Numbered from the stretch's first letter, positions 11,227 through 20,251 are shown. The stretch is DNA of 64,000 bases from Pseudomonas sp. NC02 (GCF_002874965.1 NZ_CP025624.1:5704001-5768000), one strand, 5' to 3'. A program made the numbers and translations. The notes: generated from the letters alone by a model not told the origin.

Positions 11227-11676
11227 TTATTTCCAGCGGTCAGCGGCTGCGTGATCGCTGTCGCGCCCTTCCACCCAGCGTGGCCCTTCGCTGGTGTTTT
11301 CCTTCTTCCAGAACGGAGCGCGCGTCTTCAGGTAGTCCATCACAAAGGCGCAGGCATCGAACGCGGCCTGACGATGGGCGCTGGCCGCCGCAACAAACAC
11401 GATCGGCTCACCCGGCTCCAGGGCGCCAATGCGATGCAACACTTCCAGCTTGAGCAGCGGCCAGCGTTGCTCGGCCTCCACGGCGATTTTGCCGAGGGCC
11501 TTTTCAGTCATGCCCGGGTAGTGTTCGAGGAACATCCCTGCCACATCCAGGCCATCATTGAAGTCGCGCACATAGCCGACAAAACTCACCACCGCGCCTA
11601 CGCCCACATTGGCCGCATGCATCGCATTGACCTCGGCGCCGGGATCAAACGCCTCGGCCTGCACCCGAATCGCCAT
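11227..11676 (-). CDS. moaE: Molybdopterin synthase catalytic subunit MoaE
   Basis: This 149-residue protein is the large subunit of molybdopterin synthase. It inserts dithiolene sulfur into cyclic pyranopterin monophosphate using the MoaD thiocarboxylate. Family segments are GAVVSFVGYVRD, LEHYPGMTEKAL, the HRIGALEPGE stretch and the catalytic Lys region YLKTRAPFWKKE. It is the last gene of a moaC-moaD-moaE operon; its ATG starts two bases after the moaD stop. No moaA or moaB is nearby, so the pathway is split elsewhere in the genome. Confidence 0.96.
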   Translation of the reverse strand: MAIRVQAEAFDPGAEVNAMHAANVGVGAVVSFVGYVRDFNDGLDVAGMFLEHYPGMTEKALGKIAVEAEQRWPLLKLEVLHRIGALEPGEPIVFVAAASAHRQAAFDACAFVMDYLKTRAPFWKKENTSEGPRWVEGRDSDHAAADRWK

Positions 11677-11678
11677 GG

Positions 11679-11921
11679 TCAGCCTCCGGTCACGGGCGGG
11701 AAGAATGCCACTTCGTCGCCAGCTTGCAGCGGCTCTTCAAGGTCGCACAGTTCCTGGTTACGAGCGCACATCAGGCTGGCCTCATTGAGCACTGCGAATT
11801 CCGGGTCACTGGCCAATGCCTGGCGTACAGCGTCGACCGTCGCGAAGTCACCTTCCATCTCCAGGGAGTCCAGGCCAATCGCTTCGCTGTAGCGCGCAAA
11901 AAACAGTACGTTGATGCTCAT
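11679..11921 (-). CDS. moaD: Molybdopterin synthase sulfur-carrier subunit MoaD
   Basis: This 80-residue beta-grasp ubiquitin-like protein ends in the diagnostic PPVTGG. The C-terminal glycine is adenylated by MoeB and thiocarboxylated to donate sulfur in MoaE. The correct start is the ATG at 11921 ([16 protein letters not shown]). A longer in-frame extension to 12173 is only a shadow of moaC. The ATG overlaps the moaC stop as ATGA, indicating translational coupling. Confidence 0.96.
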   Translation of the reverse strand: MSINVLFFARYSEAIGLDSLEMEGDFATVDAVRQALASDPEFAVLNEASLMCARNQELCDLEEPLQAGDEVAFFPPVTGG

Positions 11922-12391
11922 GCCTGGTCCGCCTTGAAATGCCCGCTCTTGCCGCCGAGTTTCTCCAGCAGCCGAATGGTTTCGATGGTCATGCCACGGT
12001 CCACGGCCTTGCACATGTCGTAGATCGTCAGGGCGGCAACACTGGCCGCGGTCAACGCTTCCATCTCCACGCCGGTCTGCCCGGAGAGTTTGCAGCGGGC
12101 GACGATGCGCACCGCGTCCAGGCCATCGGCACTGAGCTCGACCTTGACCCCGGTGAGCATCAACGGGTGGCACAGGGGAATCAGATCACTGGTTTTTTTT
12201 GCGGCCTGGATCCCGGCGATACGGGCCACGGCAAACACGTCGCCCTTGGGGTGGGCGCCGTCGACAATCATTTTCAGGGTCTCGGGCAACATGCGCACCC
12301 GCGCTTCGGCCACGGCTTCACGGAACGTCACGGCTTTTTCAGTGACGTCGACCATGTGGGCGCGACCTTGGGAATCGAGATGAGTCAGCAC
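11918..12391 (-). CDS. moaC: Cyclic pyranopterin monophosphate synthase MoaC
   Basis: This 157-residue protein is the second enzyme of molybdenum-cofactor synthesis, turning the MoaA product into cyclic pyranopterin monophosphate. Signature stretches are [49 protein letters not shown] and [12 protein letters not shown]. The start is the GTG at 12391, preceded by GGAG seven bases upstream; upstream in-frame codons to 12430 lack such a site and enter repeat sequence. It heads the moaCDE operon. Confidence 0.96.
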   Translation of the reverse strand: MLTHLDSQGRAHMVDVTEKAVTFREAVAEARVRMLPETLKMIVDGAHPKGDVFAVARIAGIQAAKKTSDLIPLCHPLMLTGVKVELSADGLDAVRIVARCKLSGQTGVEMEALTAASVAALTIYDMCKAVDRGMTIETIRLLEKLGGKSGHFKADQA

Positions 12392-12440
12392 AGGGATACT
12401 CCTGATCAGGAGCTCCGATTGTAAACCCAACGCCGATCAA

Positions 12441-12546
12441 ATGTGGGAGCTGGCTTTTGTGGGAGTCGGGCTTGCCCGCGATGCAGGCACCTCGGTATGT
12501 CAGTTACACCGAGGTGATGCTATCGCAGGCAAGCCAGCTCCCACAT
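12441..12546. repeat. REPIN palindrome between moaC and the PhoH gene
   Basis: The arms ATGTGGGAGCTGGCTT and AAGCCAGCTCCCACAT face each other across about 75 bp. The centre includes an ACCTCGGTAT/ACACCGAGGT dyad and a partial extra copy of the arm (GTGGGAGTCGGGCTTGC). It is closely related to the element at 32239-32328. Confidence 0.8.
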
Positions 12547-12555
12547 TGACCGTGG

Positions 12556-13950
12556 TTACAGGTGAGATTCGGCGTATTCGGCCAGAATCGAACGAGGGAC
12601 ACCTTGCAAGGCGATGTGCACGCCGTTCGGGAAGTCCTTGAAGCGTTCCGTCAGGTAAGTCAGCCCGGAGCTGGTCGCGGACAGGTAAGGGGTGTCGATC
12701 TGTGCCAGGTTGCCCAGGCACACCACTTTGGAACCGGCGCCGGCACGGGTGATGATGGTTTTCATCTGGTGCGGCGTGAGGTTCTGGCATTCATCGATCA
12801 AAATCAGGCTCTGCTGGAAGCTGCGACCTCGAATGTAGTTGAGGGATTTGAACTGCAACGGCACTTTGCTGAGGATGTAGTCGACGCTGCCATGGGTGTT
12901 TTCGTCATCCATGTGCAAGGCTTCGAGGTTGTCGGTGATCGCCCCCAGCCACGGCTCCATTTTTTCCGCTTCGGTGCCGGGCAGGAAACCGATTTCCTGG
13001 TCCAGGCCCTGCACGCTGCGGGTGGCGATGATGCGGCGATAGCGTTTGGTAACCATGGTCTGTTCGATGGCGGCAGCCAGGGCGAGGATGGTTTTCCCCG
13101 AACCTGCGGCGCCGGTCAGGTTGACCAGGTGGATGTCCGGATCAAGCAAGGCATACAGCGCCAGGCTCTGGTAGATATCACGCGGTTTCAGGCCCCAGGC
13201 TTCCTGGTGCAACAGGGGTTCCTGATGCAGGTCGAGGATCAGCAGCTTGTCGACCTGGATCTCTTTGATCCAGCCCACAAAACCCTGTTCGTCGATGATG
13301 AATTCGTTGATGTGCACAGCCGGCAGGTTGTCGATCAGCTGTACCTGGTGCCAGGTGCGGCCATGGTCCTGACGGGTTTCGACCTTGCTGACGCGATCCC
13401 AGAACGAGCCGGTCATGGTGTGATAACCACGAGACAGCATTGACACGTCGTCAACCAGTTGGTCGGTACTGTAGTCCTCGGCAGCGATCCCACACGCTCG
13501 TGCCTTGAGGCGCATATTGATGTCTTTGGTCACCAGCACCAGGCGCAGGTCCTTGTCGCGTGCGTGCAGGTCGATCAATTGGTTGATGATTTTGTTGTCG
13601 TTCAGATTCTCCGGCAGCAAGCTGTTGGGCTCGCTGCGCTTGTTCATCAGAATCGACAGCAAGCCCTTGGGCCCGCCTTTGCCACGCTGGATCGGTACGC
13701 CCACCTCGACGTCGTCGGGGGAGGCTTCGCCGAGGGTCTTGTCGATCAGGCGGATGGCCTGGCGGCATTCGGCGGCAACGCTGTGGTGCCCGCTTTTGAG
13801 TTTGTCGAGCTCCTCAAGCACGATCATCGGGATGGCGACGTGGTGTTCTTCGAAGTTGAGCAGTGCGTTTGGATCGTGAATCAGTACATTGGTATCAAGC
13901 ACATAAAGGATTGGCTGGTCGGAAGAAGGGTTACGTCCATGATCATCCAT
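12556..13950 (-). CDS. PIN-domain PhoH-family ATPase
   Basis: This 464-residue two-domain protein has an N-terminal PIN nuclease fold (LYVLDTNVLIHDP, MIVLEELDKLKSG, VTKDINMRLKA) at about residues 15-150. A linker follows, then a PhoH ATPase (Walker A TGAAGSGKT, RRIIATRSVQG, Walker B LILIDECQNLTP, KVVCLGNLAQID) from about residue 265. This is the PhoH2/YlaK arrangement, linked to RNA unwinding and cleavage. The exact substrate in pseudomonads is unsettled. AAAGGTG precedes the ATG at 13950. Confidence 0.9.
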   Translation of the reverse strand: MDDHGRNPSSDQPILYVLDTNVLIHDPNALLNFEEHHVAIPMIVLEELDKLKSGHHSVAAECRQAIRLIDKTLGEASPDDVEVGVPIQRGKGGPKGLLSILMNKRSEPNSLLPENLNDNKIINQLIDLHARDKDLRLVLVTKDINMRLKARACGIAAEDYSTDQLVDDVSMLSRGYHTMTGSFWDRVSKVETRQDHGRTWHQVQLIDNLPAVHINEFIIDEQGFVGWIKEIQVDKLLILDLHQEPLLHQEAWGLKPRDIYQSLALYALLDPDIHLVNLTGAAGSGKTILALAAAIEQTMVTKRYRRIIATRSVQGLDQEIGFLPGTEAEKMEPWLGAITDNLEALHMDDENTHGSVDYILSKVPLQFKSLNYIRGRSFQQSLILIDECQNLTPHQMKTIITRAGAGSKVVCLGNLAQIDTPYLSATSSGLTYLTERFKDFPNGVHIALQGVPRSILAEYAESHL

Positions 13951-14021
13951 ACTCGGTCACCTTTGTGGGAGCCAGTCGACGCAATACCGCGACAGTGCTG
14001 CGCCTCGATTCGACCGTCGAA

Positions 14022-14045
14022 CGCACTTGAGGGGCGTCAAGTGCG
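14022..14045. promoter_or_regulatory. Perfect dyad upstream of the PhoH gene
   Basis: CGCACTTGA-N6-TCAAGTGCG has 9-bp arms and sits about 75-95 bp upstream of the PhoH start codon. It may be an operator or an mRNA hairpin. The remainder of the 349-bp gap 13951-14299 shows shorter dyads and the terminator at 14259-14287, with no gene evident. Confidence 0.35.
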
Positions 14046-14258
14046 GTGCACACAAGAGGTGTCTTGGAAGACGCCACCTGTGTTGCAGGTTTCGGCTGTC
14101 TGTCTTCGTAATACCGCAAAACACATGACAGGAAAAAGCACTTTGACGCTTTTTTGAAGTTTATTTTTCAGGATGACGAATAGCACTAGGCGCGCCGGCA
14201 TTGCACCGTTAAAGTCGGAAGTCCGCCTGTATCGAAATACCTCCCAAAATCCCCCCTG

Positions 14259-14287
14259 AAAAACCTCAGCCCCAACAGGGCCGGGCT
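14259..14287 (-). terminator. Terminator of the deacetylase-like gene
   Basis: On the minus strand AGCCC...GGGGCT forms a GC stem followed by GAGG and TTTTT, placed just after the stop at 14300. This is a reasonable intrinsic terminator. Confidence 0.6.
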
Positions 14288-14299
14288 TTTCGTGCTTTT

Positions 14300-15424
14300 T
14301 CAGCGAAACGCTTCGCGGCAATCCTGCCAGCCGAGTCCACTTTCTGCCGTGGCGTGTAAAAGCCAGGGTAAAGCGATGCGCGCCTTGTCCTGGGTGTCGT
14401 GGAAGACGATCACCCCGCGCCGCCACAACAGCATCAGTGTGAGCACGCGGTTCGCCGACTCATCAGCCTTGAGCTTGCCGGGTTCGTCTTCCGAGTCGAT
14501 GTCCCACAAGGCCACTTGCAGCCCTTGTGACTGGAAAAATCCCTGGCTGTCGGACCGGCGCTGACCGTACGGCGGGCGGAACAGCGGCAAGTAGTTTTCC
14601 GGCATCAGGTTTTGCGCCAGGGAGGCGCTGCGGGTGATGGACGACTGCCAGTCGACCCAGTGGCTATGGGAGCGGTACTGCCAGCCCTGGATGCCGACGC
14701 ACTGGCCCTGGTACAGCGCCTGCACATCGGTGGCCGAGCTTTTCTCGACGCGGGTTTGCAGGCTGTTGCCCAGCACGAAGAAGAGGCTGTGCATTTTCTG
14801 TTTGCGCAGGTAGTCGGCGAGCCAGTCGGTATTGCCGCTGACCGGGGACGGTCCGCTGTCGAAGGTCAGCAGGAACATCCGGTCGTTGAGTTCGTCGCCG
14901 TTGCGTTCGTGATCGCCGAAGCGCGCGATTTCGCTGCTGATCTGGGGGAACAGGGCGGCCTTGCGCAACTGTTCATCCAGGTAGCGCTCGTGGAATGCGC
15001 GGCTGGGGCCGGCCCAGCCTATATAGAAGGAGTTGTCGCTGACTTCGAATTTGGCGGCTTGTTCGCGCAGGTCGTCCATGTTTTCCACCAGGTAGCAGAA
15101 GGAGGCGTCCTGTTCGCAGCTTTGTTGGGCGAAGGTGTAGTTTTCCAGTAGCCGTTGCCAGAGTTGACGGCGCAGGTCGTCGATCGAGGCCTGGTTGATG
15201 ATCTTCAGGCCCAGGCGCTGCTTGAGGGCGGGTTCGTCGAGGGATTCGCTGGCGAGCAGGGTGTGGGCGAACATCAGGATTTCTGCGCGTGAGGCGACGT
15301 CGAACAGGGCGGGGCTGCTGAGGCGTTCGGGCCAGGTGCCGCGGTCCAGGGTTGCGACATCCACGGGGGCGGCTTGGGCGCCCAGGCAGATGAGCCAGGC
15401 TGACAGTAAAAGCGCAATTCGCAC
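14300..15424 (-). CDS. Exported polysaccharide-deacetylase-like protein
   Basis: This 374-residue protein has a signal peptide (MRIALLLSAWLICLGAQA). An N-terminal region of about 160 residues resembles nothing I know. A NodB-like domain follows: motif 1 LLTFDSGPSP near residue 190, RSHSHW as motif 2, FRPPYG as motif 3, LWDIDSEDEP as motif 4 and IVFHDT as motif 5. Carbohydrate esterase family 4 enzymes remove N- or O-acetyl groups from glycans. Here the second Asp of the usual TFDDG motif, a metal ligand, is Ser190, so catalysis may be altered. The protein should act in the periplasm. It stands alone on the minus strand with its own terminator. Confidence 0.8.
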   Translation of the reverse strand: MRIALLLSAWLICLGAQAAPVDVATLDRGTWPERLSSPALFDVASRAEILMFAHTLLASESLDEPALKQRLGLKIINQASIDDLRRQLWQRLLENYTFAQQSCEQDASFCYLVENMDDLREQAAKFEVSDNSFYIGWAGPSRAFHERYLDEQLRKAALFPQISSEIARFGDHERNGDELNDRMFLLTFDSGPSPVSGNTDWLADYLRKQKMHSLFFVLGNSLQTRVEKSSATDVQALYQGQCVGIQGWQYRSHSHWVDWQSSITRSASLAQNLMPENYLPLFRPPYGQRRSDSQGFFQSQGLQVALWDIDSEDEPGKLKADESANRVLTLMLLWRRGVIVFHDTQDKARIALPWLLHATAESGLGWQDCREAFR

Positions 15425-15525
15425 GAAGGGTCTCCCTTTCCAGAGTCGTCGGGCACTATAGCCGATCGTGTGGGGGCGCTATTGGGTTGGTGTGTATATG
15501 CGTTATTTGAGTGATGGCTTGTATT

Positions 15526-15592
15526 GGTTCCGCTCTTACAGCGGCTCACTTTTGAACGCTTTTGCAAAGTGACTCGCTGTAAGAGCGAAACC
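15526..15592. repeat. Long imperfect palindrome upstream of yaaA
   Basis: Two 27-nt arms (15526-15552 and 15566-15592) are complementary except at three positions, around a 13-nt loop. The motif CGCTCTTACAGCG next to a CACTTT/AAAGTG core differs from the TGTGGGAGC REPIN class, so this is a separate repeat family. The rest of the 296-bp gap holds only a probable yaaA promoter and AAAGGAG. Confidence 0.7.
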
Positions 15593-15720
15593 ATAAGCCG
15601 CCGTAACCGCAGAAACGGATATGCCCCCCCCAACGACCGCACAGCTATCTATCACCATCATAGGTGGAGTCAAACCGCCCTACCCCCTAGAATCCCCCCA
15701 CGATTAAAGGAGACGACTTC

Positions 15721-16500
15721 ATGCTGACGGTGATTTCCCCCGCCAAAACCCTCGATTTCGAGTCAAAGCCGGTCACCCCGCGCTTCACCCAGCCGCAATA
15801 CCTCGACCACTCCCAGGAGCTGATCGAACAACTGCGCGAACTCAGCCCGGCGCAAATCAGCGAACTGATGCACGTCTCCGACAAAATCGGCGGCCTCAAC
15901 GCCGCACGCTTCGGCAGCTGGACCCCCGCCTTCACCCCCGCCAACGCCAAACAAGCCCTGCTGGCATTCAAGGGCGACGTCTACACCGGCCTCAACGCCG
16001 AAACCCTCAAGGACGCCGACTTCACCTACGCCCAGGACCACCTGCGCATGCTCTCCGGCCTGTACGGCCTGCTGCGGCCGCTGGACCTGATGATGCCGTA
16101 CCGCCTCGAAATGGGCACCAAACTGCCCAACGCCCGTGGCAAGGACCTGTACGCTTTCTGGGGCACCCGCATCAGCGAGTGGCTCAACGAAGCCCTGGCC
16201 GAACAAGGCGATGACGTGCTGCTCAACCTCGCGTCCAACGAGTACTTCTCGGCAGTCAAACGCCCGGCATTGAATGCGCGAATCATCAACACCGAGTTCA
16301 AGGACCTGAAAAACGGCCAGTACAAGATCATCAGCTTCTACGCCAAGAAGGCCCGGGGCATGATGAGCCGCTTTGTGATTGAAGAACGCATCAACGACCC
16401 GGCCAGGCTCAAGGAGTTTGACGTGCAGGGTTATCGCTTCAATGCGGAGCAGTCGAAGCCGGATAACCTGGTGTTCCTGCGGGATCACGCACCGGAATAA
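15721..16500 (+). CDS. yaaA: Peroxide stress protein YaaA (DUF328/UPF0246)
   Basis: This 259-residue protein begins [15 protein letters not shown], the YaaA hallmark. It also contains [45 protein letters not shown], and the C-terminal [11 protein letters not shown] and [13 protein letters not shown]. In E. coli YaaA limits intracellular free iron under peroxide stress and has a DNA-binding fold. AAAGGAG precedes the ATG. The gene is monocistronic and is followed by a REPIN that may serve as its 3' end. Confidence 0.95.
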   Translation: MLTVISPAKTLDFESKPVTPRFTQPQYLDHSQELIEQLRELSPAQISELMHVSDKIGGLNAARFGSWTPAFTPANAKQALLAFKGDVYTGLNAETLKDADFTYAQDHLRMLSGLYGLLRPLDLMMPYRLEMGTKLPNARGKDLYAFWGTRISEWLNEALAEQGDDVLLNLASNEYFSAVKRPALNARIINTEFKDLKNGQYKIISFYAKKARGMMSRFVIEERINDPARLKEFDVQGYRFNAEQSKPDNLVFLRDHAPE

Positions 16501-16517
16501 CCTGACAACGAAGATCC

Positions 16518-16613
16518 AAATGTGGGAGCGGGCTTGCTCGCGAAAGCGGTGGTTCAGTCGATGCCTTTATTGCCTGACACGCCGCTTTCGCGAGCAAGCC
16601 CGCTCCCACATTT
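16518..16613. repeat. REPIN with 32-bp perfect arms
   Basis: The arms at 16518-16549 and 16582-16613 are exact reverse complements (core TGTGGGAGCGGGCTTGC, then TCGCGAAAGCGG). This is the best-preserved REPIN of the window. It is placed 18 bp after the yaaA stop and marks the left border of the algD control region. Confidence 0.9.
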
Positions 16614-16639
16614 TGTTTGCATTCCAACTCCGAATTCGC

Positions 16640-17368
16640 CATTTATTTGGCGTCAAAAATAATTCTTCAGATTCCCTAACATTTATTTCACTCGACATTC
16701 GTCATTTTTTTTCGTAGTGGCACCACTTTTTTAAAACAGTAGTGGCACAAAACTATTTACCCCTCGCAACTCCCCGCAACTACTGGCCTAAATAGCAAGT
16801 GCTATCAGAATAGTACTAGTGCCATCTTTCCTAATATTTCAAGAAATTTCCGGAAACAGGATGAGTGGACAGGAACTATGTCCTAAAGCACCGCTCATAC
16901 CACCGGTAACGATTATCTCTGAAGATGTAAGAGATGACTTACGTGGCGACCAAGGGAAGTAGCAAAGTTGTCATATAACTTTGACTCAATGGTCAAATCA
17001 TCAACTGATTAGTTGAAGGCGGACGCAAAGGTTTCACTACTTTCTCCGACAAGGCCAAGGCTGAGCTCACCTGTATGGGTCAGTGAGACAACCCAAGCCG
17101 TTGATATATAAGGGCTCAAAGCCCCTGTCAACGCCTTGCGGCACTGGCGCCAGGCCCTTCCCCAGGAAGGCTGGCTGCATTTCAGGGCAAGCCCCAACAA
17201 TAAGGCCAAGTTGCGCACAACTTGAGTGCATTAGTTAGTCACTCGACTTTTAGTATGCCTGCACTGGATATACCGACGTTTATTCGTCGCACTTCCCAGT
17301 GCCTGGGTGACGCTTCAAAACATGAACTCCGGCCATCTAGTGGCACGATTAACAATGAGGTAAATGCG
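16640..17368 (+). promoter_or_regulatory. Long AT-rich algD control region and leader
   Basis: About 730 bp before algD contain no convincing gene and are notably AT-rich, as is known for algD upstream regions in other pseudomonads. Four copies of TGGCAC are present: 16719-16723 region, 16744-16748 region, an inverted copy at 16819-16824 and 17342-17346 region. ATTCGTC elements resembling AlgR-site cores lie near 16697-16703 and 17283-17289. These could be regulator sites; only sequence resemblance supports them. Confidence 0.6.
16873..16899 (+). promoter_or_regulatory. Candidate AlgU (sigma-22) promoter of algD
   Basis: GAACTA-N16-TCATA resembles the AlgU/RpoE consensus GAACTT-N16/17-TCTGA, with one mismatch in the -35 and two in the -10. 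Transcription from here would give a leader of about 460 nt, comparable to the long algD leader known in P. aeruginosa. No better match was seen upstream of algD. Confidence 0.45.
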
Positions 17369-18685
17369 ATGCGCATCAGCATATTTGGTTTGGGTTACGT
17401 CGGCGCGGTATGTGCCGGTTGCCTGTCTGCACGGGGCCATGAGGTCGTTGGCGTAGACATCTCCAAGGAAAAGATTGACCTGATCAACGCGGGTAAATCC
17501 CCCATCGTTGAACCGGGTCTGGGCGAGCTGTTAAGCCAGGGCGTTCAAACCGGCCGACTGCGCGGCACCACCAATTTCGCCGAGGCAATCCGTGATACCG
17601 ACCTGTCGATGATTTGCGTCGGCACGCCGAGCAAGAAGAACGGCGACCTGGAACTCAACTACATCGAATCGGTGTGCCGCGAGATCGGTTTCGTCCTGCG
17701 TGACAAGACCTCCCGTCACACCATCGTGGTCCGCAGCACCGTGCTGCCAGGTACCGTGGCCAATGTGGTGATTCCGATTCTCGAAGACTGCTCGGGCAAG
17801 AAAGCCGGCGTCGACTTCGGCGTCGCCGTAAACCCTGAGTTCCTGCGTGAAAGCACCGCCATCGCCGACTACGACCTGCCGCCGATGACCGTCATCGGTG
17901 AATTCGACACCGCTTCCGGCGATGTTCTGCAGTCGCTGTACGAAGAACTCGACGCGCCGATCATCCGCAAGGACATCGCCGTCGCCGAGATGATCAAGTA
18001 CACCTGCAACGTCTGGCATGCGACCAAAGTGACCTTCGCCAACGAGATCGGCAACATCGCCAAGGCGGTGGGTGTCGACGGTCGCGAAGTGATGGAAGTG
18101 GTCTGCCAGGACAAGACCCTCAACCTGTCCCAGTACTACATGCGCCCGGGCTTTGCCTTCGGCGGTTCCTGCCTGCCCAAGGACGTGCGCGCCCTGACAT
18201 ACCGCGCAGGCTCTCTGGACGTGGATGCGCCGCTGCTCAACTCGCTGATGCGCAGCAACGAGTCACAGGTGCAAAACGCTTTCGACATCGTTTCCAGCCA
18301 CGACAAACGCAAAGTCGCCCTGCTGGGCCTGAGCTTCAAGGCCGGCACCGATGACCTGCGCGAAAGCCCGCTGGTGGAACTGGCAGAAATGCTGATCGGC
18401 AAGGGTTTCGACCTGAGCATCTACGACAGCAACGTCGAATACGCTCGCGTGCACGGCGCCAACAAGGACTACATCGAAGGCAAGATCCCTCACGTGTCGT
18501 CCCTGCTCAACTCGGACTTCGACGAAGTGATCAACAACTCCGACGTGATCATCCTGGGCAACCGCGATGAGAAGTTCCGTGCCCTGGCGCACAACGCACC
18601 CCACGGCAAGCAAGTGGTCGACCTGGTGGGCTTCATGTCCAAGGCCACCAGCGTGAGCGGCCGTACCGAAGGCATTTGCTGGTAA
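17369..18685 (+). CDS. algD: GDP-mannose 6-dehydrogenase
   Basis: This 438-residue cytoplasmic enzyme oxidises GDP-mannose twice with NAD to GDP-mannuronate, the committed step of alginate synthesis. It shows the NAD-binding start MRISIFGLGYVGAVCAGCL, the middle UDPG/MGDP dehydrogenase domain and the catalytic thiol Cys268 in GGSCLPKDVRAL. The ATG at 17369 follows GAGG; an upstream in-frame ATG at 17222 would add 49 residues of non-conserved leader and is rejected. It is the first gene of the twelve-gene operon and is preceded by the long control region. A hairpin separates it from alg8. Confidence 0.97.
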   Translation: MRISIFGLGYVGAVCAGCLSARGHEVVGVDISKEKIDLINAGKSPIVEPGLGELLSQGVQTGRLRGTTNFAEAIRDTDLSMICVGTPSKKNGDLELNYIESVCREIGFVLRDKTSRHTIVVRSTVLPGTVANVVIPILEDCSGKKAGVDFGVAVNPEFLRESTAIADYDLPPMTVIGEFDTASGDVLQSLYEELDAPIIRKDIAVAEMIKYTCNVWHATKVTFANEIGNIAKAVGVDGREVMEVVCQDKTLNLSQYYMRPGFAFGGSCLPKDVRALTYRAGSLDVDAPLLNSLMRSNESQVQNAFDIVSSHDKRKVALLGLSFKAGTDDLRESPLVELAEMLIGKGFDLSIYDSNVEYARVHGANKDYIEGKIPHVSSLLNSDFDEVINNSDVIILGNRDEKFRALAHNAPHGKQVVDLVGFMSKATSVSGRTEGICW

Positions 18686-18699
18686 CAGCAACGGCAAGT

Positions 18700-18742
18700 T
18701 TCAAGCGGCAAGCGTCCTGATCCCCGGCGCTTGCTGCTTGAA
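18700..18742 (+). other. Strong hairpin between algD and alg8
   Basis: TTCAAGCGGCAAGCG (18700-18714) pairs with CGCTTGCTGCTTGAA (18728-18742) with a single mismatch, around a 13-nt loop. No T-run follows. It may shield the algD transcript from decay or attenuate entry into alg8. Confidence 0.65.
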
Positions 18743-18769
18743 GCCTCCTTCACCTGCGGAATGACGCCT

Positions 18770-20251
18770 ATGTCCAAGTTAAAACACGTACTCCTCCAAT
18801 CTGCCGGCTGGCTGTTTTTCCTGAGCCTGCTGATGGGACTCGCCCTGCTGTTGCCGGCGAGTACGTTCGACTCAGAGTCGAAGAATTTTATTTTCCTGAT
18901 TGGCGCCGTCGGTATCTGGCGCTACTCGATGGGTGCTACGCATTTCTTTCGCGGCATGCTGTTCCTGTACGTGGTCTACCCGCACCTGCGGCGCAAAGTG
19001 CGCAAGCTGGGCAAGGCGGCAGACCCGTCCCACGTATTCCTGATGGTCACCAGCTTTCGGATCGACGCGCTGACCACGGCCCAGGTCTACAGCTCGGTGA
19101 TCCGCGAGGCCATCGAATGTGGCTTCCCTACCACCGTGGTCTGCTCCCTGGTGGAAATGTCCGATGAGCTGCTGGTCAAGAGCCTGTGGGCCAGGATGAA
19201 CCCGCCCGACCACGTCAAACTGGACTTCGTGCGCATCGCCGGTACCGGCAAGCGTGACGGCCTGGCTTTCGGTTTTCGCGCCATCTCCCGCCACCTGCCG
19301 GACGACCGTGCCGTAGTGGCCGTGATCGATGGCGACACCGTGCTCGCCGAGGGCGTAGTGCGCAAGACCGTGCCGTGGTTCCAGCTGTTCGGCAATGTCG
19401 GCGGCCTGACCACCAACGAGTTCTGCGAAGTGCGCGGCGGCTACATCATGAGCGAGTGGCACAAGCTGCGCTTCGCCCAGCGCCACATCAACATGTGCTC
19501 CATGGCCCTGTCCAAACGCGTGCTGACCATGACCGGCCGCATGTCGGTGTTCCGCGCCAACGTGGTCACCGACCCGGGCTTCATTGCCGATGTGGAAAGC
19601 GACTCGCTGCAACACTGGCGCCTGGGCCGCTTCAAGTTTTTGACCGGTGACGACAAGTCCAGCTGGTTCAGCCTGATGCGCCTGGGCTACGACACTTTCT
19701 ACGTACCGGACGCCGCGATCCACACCGTGGAACACCCGCCGGAAAAGAGCTTTATCAAGGCCAGCCGCAAACTGATGTTCCGCTGGTACGGCAACAACCT
19801 GCGCCAGAACTCACGTGCCCTGGGCCTGGGTATGCGTCGCCTGGGCCTGTTCACCAGCATCGTGCTGTTTGATCAACGCGTGTCGATGTGGACCTCCCTG
19901 CTGGGGCTGACCGTGGCGATCATCGCCACCTTCAAATACGGCGGCGCGTTCATCCTCGCCTACCTGCTGTGGATCGGCATCACCCGCCTGATTCTGACCC
20001 TGCTGCTGTCGTGCTCCGGCCACAAGATCGGCCCGGCTTACCCGGTGATTCTCTATTACAACCAGATCATGGGCGCGCTGGTGAAGATCTACGTGTTCTT
20101 CCGCCTTGATCAACAGTCCTGGACCCGCCAGGACACCAAACTGACCCGCGATTTGGCCAGCTTTCAACGTTGGTTCAACACCTGGTCGTCTCGGACCATG
20201 ACCTTCTCCGCCGGCAGCATTTTCGTCGCCGTGTTGCTGATGATGGTTTGA
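18770..20251 (+). CDS. alg8: Alginate polymerase, glycosyltransferase family 2
   Basis: This 493-residue inner-membrane glycosyltransferase polymerises mannuronate from GDP-mannuronate and feeds the chain into the periplasm. There are two N-terminal membrane helices (about residues 10-60), a GT2 domain with the DxD motif [10 protein letters not shown], a conserved acceptor-site region ([16 protein letters not shown]), and C-terminal helices. It acts with Alg44, which confers c-di-GMP dependence. The start at 18770 ([10 protein letters not shown]) gives the expected length; the ATG at 18761 is an alternative with three more residues. Confidence 0.95.
   Translation: MSKLKHVLLQSAGWLFFLSLLMGLALLLPASTFDSESKNFIFLIGAVGIWRYSMGATHFFRGMLFLYVVYPHLRRKVRKLGKAADPSHVFLMVTSFRIDALTTAQVYSSVIREAIECGFPTTVVCSLVEMSDELLVKSLWARMNPPDHVKLDFVRIAGTGKRDGLAFGFRAISRHLPDDRAVVAVIDGDTVLAEGVVRKTVPWFQLFGNVGGLTTNEFCEVRGGYIMSEWHKLRFAQRHINMCSMALSKRVLTMTGRMSVFRANVVTDPGFIADVESDSLQHWRLGRFKFLTGDDKSSWFSLMRLGYDTFYVPDAAIHTVEHPPEKSFIKASRKLMFRWYGNNLRQNSRALGLGMRRLGLFTSIVLFDQRVSMWTSLLGLTVAIIATFKYGGAFILAYLLWIGITRLILTLLLSCSGHKIGPAYPVILYYNQIMGALVKIYVFFRLDQQSWTRQDTKLTRDLASFQRWFNTWSSRTMTFSAGSIFVAVLLMMV

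Noticed and set aside
11679..12173. Extended moaD frame of 164 codons
   Set aside because: The N-terminal half reads moaC in the wrong frame; MoaD starts at 11921 and has normal length.
14133..14155. AAAAAGC/GCTTTTT hairpin as a plus-strand terminator
   Set aside because: The stem is almost all A-T and no plus-strand gene lies upstream.
16518..16613. REPIN arms as a possible CRISPR array
   Set aside because: There are only two inverted copies, not regularly spaced direct repeats; there are no cas genes in the window.
16714..16760. Sigma-54 promoter at the TGGCAC boxes upstream of algD
   Set aside because: The GG of each TGGCAC lacks a GC at the required N10 spacing at all three direct copies.
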